Of a stretch of DNA of 46,976 bases, positions 40,148 to 46,976 are shown one piece after another. Under the pieces are notes generated by a model, which worked only from the letters and a program-made list of their open reading frames with translations, made no database searches and was not told the origin of the DNA. The stretch's first letter is position 1. The number at the start of each line of letters is the position of its first letter. The translations under genes and the position numbers were made by a program. The stretch covers positions 1-46,976 of the forward strand of contig DATMML010000037.1 in the NCBI GenBank assembly GCA_035570235.1. The letters run 5' to 3'. The stretch comes from Vicinamibacteria bacterium (GTDB taxonomy: Bacteria; Acidobacteriota; Vicinamibacteria; Fen-336).

Positions 40148-42371
40148 GCAGTTCCTCGGGCTCGGCCGGGCTGGTCGGCGGCGGGGTTCCGCTCGCCTGG
40201 CCGCGCAGAGCCGAGAAGACCCGCTCCGGCGTGGCCGGGATTTCCCGCAGCCGCACCCCCGCCGCGTTCGCGATGGCCGCGGTCACGGCGGGGGCGATGG
40301 CGATGATCGGGATCTCGCCCAGGCCCTTGGCCCCGTAGGGGCCGTCGGGCGAGTTGTGCTCCACGAACACGGTGCGGATCTCGGGCACGTCGAGGGGGGT
40401 GGGAACGAGGTAGGTGGAGAACTGGTCGTTGAGGATCCGGCCATCCTTGAGCAGGTGCTCCTCCAGGAGCGCGTAGCCCAGCCCTTGGACCACGCCGCCC
40501 TCCACCTCGCCTTCGCCCGTGGTGGGGTTCACGACTCGGCCCGCGTCGTGCCCGGAATGCACGCGGATCACGCGGGTCTCCCCGGTGTCGGTGTCCACCT
40601 CCACCTCCACCACGTTCGCGGAGAAGGAATAGGAGCTAAAGGGCTCGCCCTGGCCCGTGGCGGGGTCAAAGCTGGTCTCGGGCGGGACCGACCAGCCGTA
40701 GGCGGCCAGGCCGATCTGTTTCTTGACGCAGGCGTGCACCGCCGCCCGCCAGGCCAAGCCATGGTCCGCCACCACCGGGTCCATCGCGGCCCGAATCTTG
40801 CCCGCGGCATCGCGGATGGCGTTGCCGCTCATCACGGTGGTGCGGCTGGCCCCCGTGGGCCCGCTGTCGGGCACGCGGGAGGTGTCGGCCTCTACGATGC
40901 GCACGAGCTCCAGGGGGCAACCCAGAGCCGCGGCCGTGATCTGGGAGAGCACCGTGAGCATGCCCTGCCCAGTCTCGGTGGTCCCCACCGCCACCGTCAC
41001 GCTCCCGTCCGCCGCCACCACCACGCTCGCGCCCGCCGGGTTCAGATGCCGGCCCATAGCCCCGAGGCCGACCCCGTAGTAGCAGGCGGCGAGGCCGATC
41101 CCCCGCCGGACCGGGCCCTTGTCCCCCGCGTAGGCCTTCCGCCGGCGCACCCAGTCCGAGGAGTCAGCCACGCGGTTCAGGACCTCCTTGAGGCCTACGC
41201 TGGCCGTGAGCTTCTGGCCGGTGATGGTCTCCTCCCCAACATCCAGGGCGTTCCGGCGGCGCAGCTCCAGAGGGTCCATGCCCAGCCGCTCCGCGAGCAG
41301 GTCCATCTGACTCTCGCCGGCAAACACGACTTGTGGCTCCCCGAAGCCGCGGAAGGCGCCGCAGGGGACTTTATGGGTGCGCACCACGCGCGCGTCCACC
41401 CGCACGTTGGGGACGCGGTAGGGGCCGCAGGCGTGCACGGTGCCGCGGAAGAGCACGACCGGGGAGAGAGTGGCGTAGGCCCCACCGTCCAGCAGGTAGT
41501 CCACCTCCGCCGCAAACAGGAAGCCGTCCTTGGTGGCTCCCGTCCGGCAGCGGATCCGGGCTGGGTGGCGCTTGGACATGACCGCCATATCCTCCTCCCG
41601 CGAGAGGACGAGGCGAACGGGACGTCCGGTGGCCACGGCCAGGAGCGCGGCCTGGGCCGCGGGGCCGCAGGGGGCGTCTTCCTTCCCCCCGAAGCCGCCT
41701 CCCGTCACGGCCTGGATGATCCGCACGCGGTTCAGGTCCCAGCCCAAGACCGAGGCCACCGCCTTCTGCGCATAGAAGGGACACTCCAGGGAGCCGTGCA
41801 CCACGACCCCCCCCGCCCCATCGAGCAGCGCAATCACTCCATTGGGTTCGATGTAGGCGTGCTCCTGGTAGGGGGTGTGGTACGTCCCCTCCACCACCAC
41901 GAGGTCGCTGCGGCTCATGGCCACCGAGGCCTCGCCCCGCCGGATCTTCCAGTGGGCCATCACCTCCCCCGCGGCCAGGGCCGCCTCCATGTCCAGGGTC
42001 GCGACCAGGGGCTCGTAGGCCACGGTGATGGCCTCCAGGGCCTGACGCACGGCCTCGCGGGTCTCCGCCGCCACCAGGGCCACAGCCTCCCCCACGTGCC
42101 GGACGTACTCCCCGGCCAGCACCGGCCAGTCGGGCTGGATAAGGGGGATCAGGTTCTGGCCCGGGATGTCGCGGGCGGTGAGGGCGGCCCGCACCCCGGG
42201 GACGGAACGGGCCGCGGACACGTCGAGATCCGTGATGCGCGCGTGGGGGTGGGGCGAGCGCAGCACCCCGGCCCAGAGCGAGCCCCCGAAAGCCAGATCC
42301 TCGACGTAGAGGGCGGTGCCCTTGACCTTGCCGGGGGCGTCGGGGCGGCGCACCCGCTGGCCGACGATCAT
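40140..42371 (-). CDS. Xanthine dehydrogenase-like molybdenum-binding subunit (XdhD type)
   Basis: This 743-residue catalytic subunit holds the molybdopterin-cytosine-dinucleotide site. All key motifs are intact: 'GGGFGGKEDAP', 'GAFRGFGEPQ', 'TETGQGMLT', 'GPTGASRTT' and 'GAKGLGEIP', the last with the catalytic E686. It begins directly at the hydroxylase domain ('MIVGQRVRRPDAPGKVKGTA'). In E. coli the xdhD-ygfK-ssnA-ygeW-ygeY genes form a similar cluster, in which the Mo site is believed to carry a labile selenium. The same genes here suggest a selenium-dependent purine hydroxylase; the substrate is not proven. Confidence 0.9.
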   Translation of the reverse strand: MIVGQRVRRPDAPGKVKGTALYVEDLAFGGSLWAGVLRSPHPHARITDLDVSAARSVPGVRAALTARDIPGQNLIPLIQPDWPVLAGEYVRHVGEAVALVAAETREAVRQALEAITVAYEPLVATLDMEAALAAGEVMAHWKIRRGEASVAMSRSDLVVVEGTYHTPYQEHAYIEPNGVIALLDGAGGVVVHGSLECPFYAQKAVASVLGWDLNRVRIIQAVTGGGFGGKEDAPCGPAAQAALLAVATGRPVRLVLSREEDMAVMSKRHPARIRCRTGATKDGFLFAAEVDYLLDGGAYATLSPVVLFRGTVHACGPYRVPNVRVDARVVRTHKVPCGAFRGFGEPQVVFAGESQMDLLAERLGMDPLELRRRNALDVGEETITGQKLTASVGLKEVLNRVADSSDWVRRRKAYAGDKGPVRRGIGLAACYYGVGLGAMGRHLNPAGASVVVAADGSVTVAVGTTETGQGMLTVLSQITAAALGCPLELVRIVEADTSRVPDSGPTGASRTTVMSGNAIRDAAGKIRAAMDPVVADHGLAWRAAVHACVKKQIGLAAYGWSVPPETSFDPATGQGEPFSSYSFSANVVEVEVDTDTGETRVIRVHSGHDAGRVVNPTTGEGEVEGGVVQGLGYALLEEHLLKDGRILNDQFSTYLVPTPLDVPEIRTVFVEHNSPDGPYGAKGLGEIPIIAIAPAVTAAIANAAGVRLREIPATPERVFSALRGQASGTPPPTSPAEPEELLG

Positions 42372-42457
42372 GCGGTGGATTCCCCCGTGCGGGTAACCAT
42401 GGCTCTCGTCACGCGGTCGCCTAGCATGAACGAGCCGGCCCCGACATTCAAGCGCGG

Positions 42458-44542
42458 TCAGGAGGCCGCATTCACCGGGTTGGCGCGGTGGTGGTCGAGG
42501 ACGCCGTCCACCGCGAGGGCCATGTTGAGGTAGGCCGAAAAATCGAGGACGTGTCCCTCCACCGCCCCCGGCCCCACCGTGGCCTTGAGCGGCCTCCTCT
42601 CGCTGTGCCGCAACTCGAGCTTCACGCTCCCGTCGGTGAAGAGGCTGCGGTCGCGCGCCCGGTCCACCTCCAAGTGATACTCGCGGCCCTTAAGCCGTCC
42701 CCAGATTGCGTCCACGTCCTCCCCCCGGCGGGCAAAGAAGCCGTCCCGCTCCTTGAGCCGCCGCCAGCCCTCGAGGGAGCCGAAGAAGCGGGGCTTCTCG
42801 AGGTAGGGCCCCCCGTCCTCCGGGCAGAAGGTGTCGCAGTTCCCGCAGTCGTTGCAAAAGTCCTGAAAGGTCGCGATCTGATGGGCCTCGCGGACCTCGA
42901 AGCGGCCGCCCGGCACCCGCACCGCCTCCCCCCTCACGACCCGGTAGTTTTCGTAGTCGGCGGCGTGGGCGTGGGTCTCGTAGACGAAGTTGGCGTCGTT
43001 GGGGCAGGCGGGCACGCACTTGTCGCAGTTGATGCAGTCGAAGAGGGCCAGGCGGGAGCCGATCTTCCGGGGAAGGCCGCGGTTCTCTTCCGCGCGGTAG
43101 CGGGGGTCGGCGGTGACGCGCGCGACGACGACGGGGGTGTTGAGGAGGGAGGCCGTTTGCACCAGGCGGTCGTGGAGAGCCTCCTGCCCGGCGGCGGCCA
43201 GGATGGCCCGCAGCTCTACCCTCTCCGACGCCAGGGAGGCGAGGAGAGCCTCCCGCAAGGGGGAGGACCCGACCAACGTGCGCACCGCCTCCTCCCCCTT
43301 CCCGCCCGCCTTGATCACGTAGTCGCGCAGGTCCTTGACGCCCAGCCTCCGCATGCGCTCCTCGAGGTTCTCCAGATAGCGGGGCAGCCGGCCGTAGCCC
43401 CCGGGACGGAGCAGATCCGAGCAGGCGGTGATGGGAGCGAAGCCCAGGGCCACACAGTCGGGGAAATTCCGATTGTCGACGCCGGCGGAGAAGGAGATGG
43501 GCACCTCCGGTCGCGCCCGGCGGTACCTCTCCACCAGGTTCAAGGTGACAACGTGCAAGGGGGCCCCCGAGAGGTACATCACCGCCTCCCCCTTGGGGAA
43601 GAAGGGGCGGTGGTTCTTGACCACCAGGGTGTTGGAGAACTTGACCCGGAAGGTGCGGCCGAGCGCGCGCGCCCGCTCCGCCAGCCGGTCCGTCATCTCC
43701 AGGGCCGGCCCCCACTGCAGGTCCTTCTCGAAGTCCTCCCGCCGGGTCTCTATCTCCCCGTAGCCGAGCGCGTCGTGGAGGAGGCCGTCCACCGCCTCCT
43801 GCCCGAGGAGGGTGGGGTTGAGCTTCACCGTCACGTGGAGGTCCATCTCCTCGAGCAGGAAGCGCACGATGCCCTCGATTTCGTGGGCGGGGCAGCCGTG
43901 GAAGGTGGAGAGGGTGACCTGGTCGGAGAGGGCGGTCCGGAAGTCCAGGTCGCGGAAGCGGCGGAGGTCGTCCGGGATCTGAAGGCGCAAGGCCTCCACC
44001 GAGGCCCGGGCGTCCTTCATGGACGCGATCCAGGACCGTACCGCGGGGGAGCTGATCCCCGCCAAGTCGTAGCCGACGCTCATGTCGAGGATGGTGGCGT
44101 CCTTGGCAGGGTCCGAGGGGCGGCCGAGGAGGTTGACCTCGCGGAGGACGTCGAGGAGCATGGAGCCCGCCACGTACTCTCGCAGGCTCTCCCCCAGGCG
44201 AAGCTCCTGGCTCCACTCCACGTTGTACCCCACGTTGGTCATGTCGATGCAGGGACGGGGGATGGTCAAGCGGTCGTTGATCTGGACCGTCTTGAGCTCC
44301 AGGATGCGGCTTCCCGCCAGCCAGGAGAGGACGATGTTTTGGGCCATCTGGCCGTGGGGCCCGGCGGCGGGGCCCACGGGGTTGGCCGCCCGATGCCCAT
44401 GGAGGAGGACGGAGGTGTCGAGGTCGGGGGAACCGTGCCAGAACTTCCGCGCGGGCAGGTCGTAGACCTTGCCCTCCCCCTCGAACTCGTGGAACAGGCG
44501 CCGCAGGAGGGCCGCGAACGGAGCCGGAATCAGTTCAGCCAC
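42458..44542 (-). CDS. ygfK: YgfK-like protein (putative selenate reductase/SDMH accessory), short form
   Basis: This 694-residue protein has a dihydroorotate-dehydrogenase-like TIM barrel ('NPVGPAAGPHGQMAQNI', 'FHGCPAHEIEGI', 'VKLNPTLLG') and a C-terminal double [4Fe-4S] domain with C503, C506, C509 and C513, then C563, C566, C569 and C573. E. coli YgfK has about 1030 residues because a GltD-like FAD/NAD(P)H domain lies between these parts; that domain is missing here. I chose GTG 44542 (VAELIPAPFAALL), which aligns with the YgfK N-terminus. GTG 44578 is an alternative. It is the first gene of the minus-strand unit and is divergent from the shell-protein gene. Confidence 0.87.
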   Translation of the reverse strand: MAELIPAPFAALLRRLFHEFEGEGKVYDLPARKFWHGSPDLDTSVLLHGHRAANPVGPAAGPHGQMAQNIVLSWLAGSRILELKTVQINDRLTIPRPCIDMTNVGYNVEWSQELRLGESLREYVAGSMLLDVLREVNLLGRPSDPAKDATILDMSVGYDLAGISSPAVRSWIASMKDARASVEALRLQIPDDLRRFRDLDFRTALSDQVTLSTFHGCPAHEIEGIVRFLLEEMDLHVTVKLNPTLLGQEAVDGLLHDALGYGEIETRREDFEKDLQWGPALEMTDRLAERARALGRTFRVKFSNTLVVKNHRPFFPKGEAVMYLSGAPLHVVTLNLVERYRRARPEVPISFSAGVDNRNFPDCVALGFAPITACSDLLRPGGYGRLPRYLENLEERMRRLGVKDLRDYVIKAGGKGEEAVRTLVGSSPLREALLASLASERVELRAILAAAGQEALHDRLVQTASLLNTPVVVARVTADPRYRAEENRGLPRKIGSRLALFDCINCDKCVPACPNDANFVYETHAHAADYENYRVVRGEAVRVPGGRFEVREAHQIATFQDFCNDCGNCDTFCPEDGGPYLEKPRFFGSLEGWRRLKERDGFFARRGEDVDAIWGRLKGREYHLEVDRARDRSLFTDGSVKLELRHSERRPLKATVGPGAVEGHVLDFSAYLNMALAVDGVLDHHRANPVNAAS

Positions 44543-44558
44543 CCGCCACCCCCCGGCG

Positions 44559-44564
44559 AGTTTA
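44559..44564 (-). promoter_or_regulatory. Candidate -10 box for ygfK
   Basis: On the minus strand TAAACT lies 16 nt before GTG 44542 and would fall inside the gene if 44578 were the start. This supports the shorter version. Confidence 0.3.
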
Positions 44565-44583
44565 CCCCGCCCGGGCACCCGCG

Positions 44584-44612
44584 TTGACCCGATGCCGTCT
44601 TACCGCTAAGGT
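44584..44612 (+). promoter_or_regulatory. Candidate promoter of the shell-protein gene
   Basis: TTGACC (44584-44589), 17-bp spacer, TAAGGT (44607-44612), 7 nt before GTG 44620. It lies in the short divergent gap with ygfK. Confidence 0.45.
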
Positions 44613-44619
44613 CTCAGGC

Positions 44620-45261
44620 GTGGCCGACTTCACCCTGCGCACCTACGTGTTCATCGACAGCATGCAGCCCCAGCTCGCCGGCTTCATCGGCACCATCGCC
44701 CGGGGCTACCTCCCGGTGGGGGGGGTAGCGGCGATGTTCATCGAGACCGCCCCCGGCCTGGTCATCAATCGGCTCACCGACGTGGCCCTGAAGACCACCG
44801 CCACCACCCCCGGGATCATGGTCGTCGAGCGATCGTTCGGACTCCTCGAGGTCCACCACCAGGACCAGGGACAGGTGCTCCTGGCCGGCAAAGCGGTCTT
44901 GGACCACCTTGGCCTGGCGGAGACGGACCGGCTCAAGCCGCGGGTGGTGTCGGAGGAGGTGATCCGCGGCGTCGAGCCCTATCATGCCCAGATCATCAAC
45001 AAGACGCGCTTCGGGGACATGATCCTGGGCGGGGAGTCGCTCTACATCCTGGAGGTCGAGCCCGCCGGCTACGTAGCCTTCGCCGCGAACGAAGCCCTGA
45101 AGACGGCGAGGGTCAACCTCGTCGACGCCTCGCTCTTCGGGGCCTACGGCCGCCTCTACATGTCCGGGCCCGAGGCCCAGATCGACGCCGCGCTCGAGGC
45201 CTCCCGACGCGCCATTGCCGGGATCACGGGCCGGGACCTGCCGGGAGCCCGGAGCGGTTAG
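44620..45261 (+). CDS. Bacterial microcompartment shell protein, tandem BMC domains (BMC-T)
   Basis: This 213-residue protein would build trimers in a protein shell. Two BMC-type repeats are visible: residues 38-97 ('MFIETAPGLVINRLTDVALK' onward) and 140-202 ('LYILEVEPAGYVAFAANEAL' onward, then 'GAYGRLYMSGPEAQIDAA'). Each has the pattern of an acidic residue near the first strand, a helix rich in Ala/Lys and a gly-rich strand. GTG 44620 was chosen because 'ADFTLRTYVFIDSMQPQLAG' is the usual beginning of this type; the frame extends to 44584. It lies beside ygfK and ygeW. No other shell gene is in the window, so the full shell must be encoded elsewhere or beyond the edge. Confidence 0.82.
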   Translation: MADFTLRTYVFIDSMQPQLAGFIGTIARGYLPVGGVAAMFIETAPGLVINRLTDVALKTTATTPGIMVVERSFGLLEVHHQDQGQVLLAGKAVLDHLGLAETDRLKPRVVSEEVIRGVEPYHAQIINKTRFGDMILGGESLYILEVEPAGYVAFAANEALKTARVNLVDASLFGAYGRLYMSGPEAQIDAALEASRRAIAGITGRDLPGARSG

Positions 45262-45278
45262 CGGCCGCGAAGTTGCGG

Positions 45279-45284
45279 CATAAT
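45279..45284 (+). promoter_or_regulatory. Candidate -10 box for ygeW
   Basis: CATAAT lies 10 nt before ATG 45295 in the 33-bp gap after the shell gene. No ribosome-binding site follows it. Confidence 0.35.
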
Positions 45285-45294
45285 CGGACCCGCG

Positions 45295-46407
45295 ATGACG
45301 AGCGCCTCCGACCCCCTGCGGGCCCTTCTCGGACGGAGCCTGCTCACCACCGAGGATGCGTCGACCCCCGAGTTGGAAGCGCTCCTGGGCCTGGCCACGC
45401 GGCTGGAGGCTCGGGATCGCGAGGGGCGGCCGACGGCGCTGCTCCCGGACGAGCTCGCCTACGCCCTCTTCTTCGACAACTCGACGCGCACGAAGTCGGC
45501 CTGGGCGGGGGCGGCGGCCCGCCTGGGGATGAAGCCGGTCATCGTGGACGGCTCTTCCACCCAGGTAGCCCACGGGGAGACGGCGGCGGAGACGGGGGCC
45601 ATGCTGGGCATGAACGCTCACGCCCTCGGCATCCGCCATGACCTCATCCTTGGGGAAGGCAACCGCTTCATGCGGGAGGTCAAGAAGGGGATCGACGCCT
45701 ACCTTAAGGCCACGGAGGCGCGGAGGCGGGTGCCCATCGTCAACCTCCAGTGCGACGAGGACCACCCCACGCAGAGCCTCGCCGACCTCCTCTGGCTGCG
45801 CGAGCACTTCCGCGGCTCCCTGCGGGGCCGGACCATAGCCGTCTCCTGGGCCTACTCCCCGAGCTACGCGAAGCCGCTCTCCGTCCCCCAGGGGCTGATC
45901 ACCCTCCTTCCCCGTTTCGGCGCCCACGTCCGGCTCGCCCATCCCGAGGGCTACCCCTTGCTCGCGGGCTCCCTGAAGAAGGCGGAGCACAATGCGGGGG
46001 AGGCGGGCGGGAGCTTCCGGATCGTGCCCACCATGGACGAGGCCTTCAAGGGAGCCGACGCCGTCTATCCCAAGTCCTGGGGGCCCTTCGCGCTCATGCA
46101 GGAGCGGGTGGAGGCCAACCGGGCCGGGGACCGGGGGCGCCTGGCCGAGATCGAAGCTCGCGCCCTCGAGACGAACGCCCGCCACCGGGACTGGATCTGC
46201 GACGAACGGCGAATGGGCCTGACCAAGGAGGCGCTCTACCTCCACTGCCTCCCCGCCGACATCGGGGCCGAGGTGTCGCCGGGAGTGATGGAGCGCTTCC
46301 GCCTCGCCGTCGCCCGCCAAGCCAACAAGAAGGTCTACGTCATCATGGCCCTCTTGGCCGCAGCCAAGGTCGAAGCCCTGGCCGCGCACCTCGAGGCCCT
46401 CGCCTGA
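45295..46407 (+). CDS. ygeW: YgeW-like knotted carbamoyltransferase
   Basis: This 370-residue enzyme belongs to the aspartate/ornithine carbamoyltransferase superfamily. The carbamoyl-phosphate loop is 'FDNSTRTKSAW' (STRTK, 63-67), 'DEDHPTQSLADL' is the HPxQ region, and 'HCLPAD' lies near residue 320. The extended loop and its sequence match the YgeW branch, whose physiological substrate is unknown. In E. coli ygeW neighbours ygeX, ygeY and the xdhD-ygfK genes. Its place here next to a BMC gene and YgeY supports a role in purine-derived nitrogen breakdown, perhaps working in the phosphorolytic direction to yield carbamoyl phosphate. Confidence 0.9.
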   Translation: MTSASDPLRALLGRSLLTTEDASTPELEALLGLATRLEARDREGRPTALLPDELAYALFFDNSTRTKSAWAGAAARLGMKPVIVDGSSTQVAHGETAAETGAMLGMNAHALGIRHDLILGEGNRFMREVKKGIDAYLKATEARRRVPIVNLQCDEDHPTQSLADLLWLREHFRGSLRGRTIAVSWAYSPSYAKPLSVPQGLITLLPRFGAHVRLAHPEGYPLLAGSLKKAEHNAGEAGGSFRIVPTMDEAFKGADAVYPKSWGPFALMQERVEANRAGDRGRLAEIEARALETNARHRDWICDERRMGLTKEALYLHCLPADIGAEVSPGVMERFRLAVARQANKKVYVIMALLAAAKVEALAAHLEALA

Positions 46408-46421
46408 AGCGGAGGCAATCG

Positions 46422-46976
46422 ATGCCCTCTCTCGACGACCAGGTAGCGGAGCTCGCGGGCCGCTACCGTCCCCTCGCGGCCAAGATCCTCCAGGAGGCGA
46501 TCCGCATCCCCGCCGACTACGTGGACCGGGCTCCGGAGGAGGGCGGCGATCCCCTCTGCGGCCTCAGCAACCACGAGGGACCGCGGCTCGAATACCTGCG
46601 GCGGGCGGTGGTGGAGATCGGCGCCGTGCGTCGACCGGAGGACGCGTCCTTCGATGAGTACGGGAACCTGGTCTGGGTGGTCCAGGACGAGGCGGACGGG
46701 GTCCCCCCCCGCGACAAGCGGGTCATCTACATGGACGGCCACACCGACACCGTGCAGGCCCTCCGCCCCCAGTGGCGTGCGAAGCTAAACGGCTCCATCG
46801 ATTGCTACCAGGGCCTGATCGACCCCGGGCGCGTGGATCGCGCCGCCCTCCGGGGCGTGCTCGGTTACCTTCCCCCCGACAACGAATGGGAGCACTTGCT
46901 CTTCGGGCGGGGGGCGGCGGATCAACTGAGCGGCGTGGTGGCCCAGATCGTGGCCACCAAGATCCTCCTGGAGCTC
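46422..46976 (+). CDS. ygeY: YgeY-like M20 family hydrolase (3' end outside window)
   Basis: The first 185 residues of a zinc-dependent M20 amidohydrolase/peptidase are present; the gene runs off the window. The metal motif 'YMDGHTDTV' is intact and 'GRGAADQLSGVVAQIVATKI' continues the core. The N-terminus 'MPSLDDQVAELAGRYRPLAA' and 'RIPAD' match the YgeY group, linked to selenium metabolism loci. A GGAGG lies 6 nt before ATG 46422, 14 bp after the ygeW stop, so the two form an operon. The likely activity is cleavage of a carbamoyl- or acyl-amino compound; the substrate is not known. Confidence 0.88.
   Translation, partial: MPSLDDQVAELAGRYRPLAAKILQEAIRIPADYVDRAPEEGGDPLCGLSNHEGPRLEYLRRAVVEIGAVRRPEDASFDEYGNLVWVVQDEADGVPPRDKRVIYMDGHTDTVQALRPQWRAKLNGSIDCYQGLIDPGRVDRAALRGVLGYLPPDNEWEHLLFGRGAADQLSGVVAQIVATKILLEL

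Noticed and set aside
1-46976. Insertion sequences, prophage, CRISPR arrays, tRNA or rRNA genes
   Set aside because: I found no transposase or integrase translations, no repeated spacers and no cloverleaf or rRNA-like segments in the gaps.

Overview
This window looks like a chromosomal segment of an uncultured, high-GC (about 70% G+C by eye) Gram-negative bacterium, most probably an Acidobacteriota member. The reasons are a large Oar-like TonB-dependent receptor with an N-terminal carboxypeptidase-regulatory-like domain, a conserved four-helix membrane protein (13338-13898) of a type I remember mainly from Acidobacteria, and secreted M28 and DUF6503-like proteins. I see no mobile elements, CRISPR arrays, rRNA or tRNA genes.

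Layout. (1) 1-3495: the 3' part of a carbohydrate ABC importer operon (binding protein, ATPase, two permeases). (2) 3530-5464, minus: a PrpE-type acyl-CoA synthetase. (3) 5547-12800: a complete respiratory formate dehydrogenase island with fdhD (minus) and mrp, selenocysteine-containing fdnG, fdnH, fdnI and fdhE (plus). The catalytic subunit is split by an in-frame UGA at 7941-7943 that is read as selenocysteine. (4) 12822-13898: two small conserved hypotheticals. (5) 14154-21870: a tightly overlapping purine operon with an 8-oxoguanine-deaminase-type amidohydrolase, an FAD/2Fe-2S fusion, a molybdenum-hydroxylase-like large subunit that has lost its catalytic residues, a SulP transporter and adenosine deaminase. 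(6) 22010-24952: a secreted M28 peptidase-like protein and a secreted DUF6503-like protein. (7) 25064-29947: a ROK regulator divergent from the TonB-dependent receptor. (8) 30253-32035: a DUF1326 protein and a PLP threonine/serine dehydratase. (9) 32097-35528: a DedA-rhodanese fusion with a second in-frame UGA, followed by a two-gene cytochrome bd-like oxidase with a C-terminal cytochrome c domain. (10) 35551-38737: a methyltransferase and two envelope hypotheticals. (11) 38801-46976: a selenium-dependent-molybdenum-hydroxylase type locus, with a canonical xanthine-dehydrogenase-like pair and a shortened YgfK on the minus strand, divergent from a tandem BMC shell protein, YgeW and YgeY (cut by the window end) on the plus strand.

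The main candidate for something new is at 32904-32906. The open reading frame of the DedA-rhodanese protein stops at TGA exactly where this family has a cysteine in its rhodanese loop. In the same frame the rest of the rhodanese domain continues for 53 codons to a proper end, and a hairpin that fits the bacterial SECIS pattern follows the TGA. With the Sec-containing formate dehydrogenase and the YgfK/xanthine dehydrogenase locus, selenium is a recurring theme of this window. The link of a microcompartment shell gene to the latter locus is the second point of interest, and the eroded molybdenum-hydroxylase paralogue the third.

Genes were assigned by reading translations and motifs; no database search was run. 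Start codons are my choice where several were possible, and I say so where it matters.
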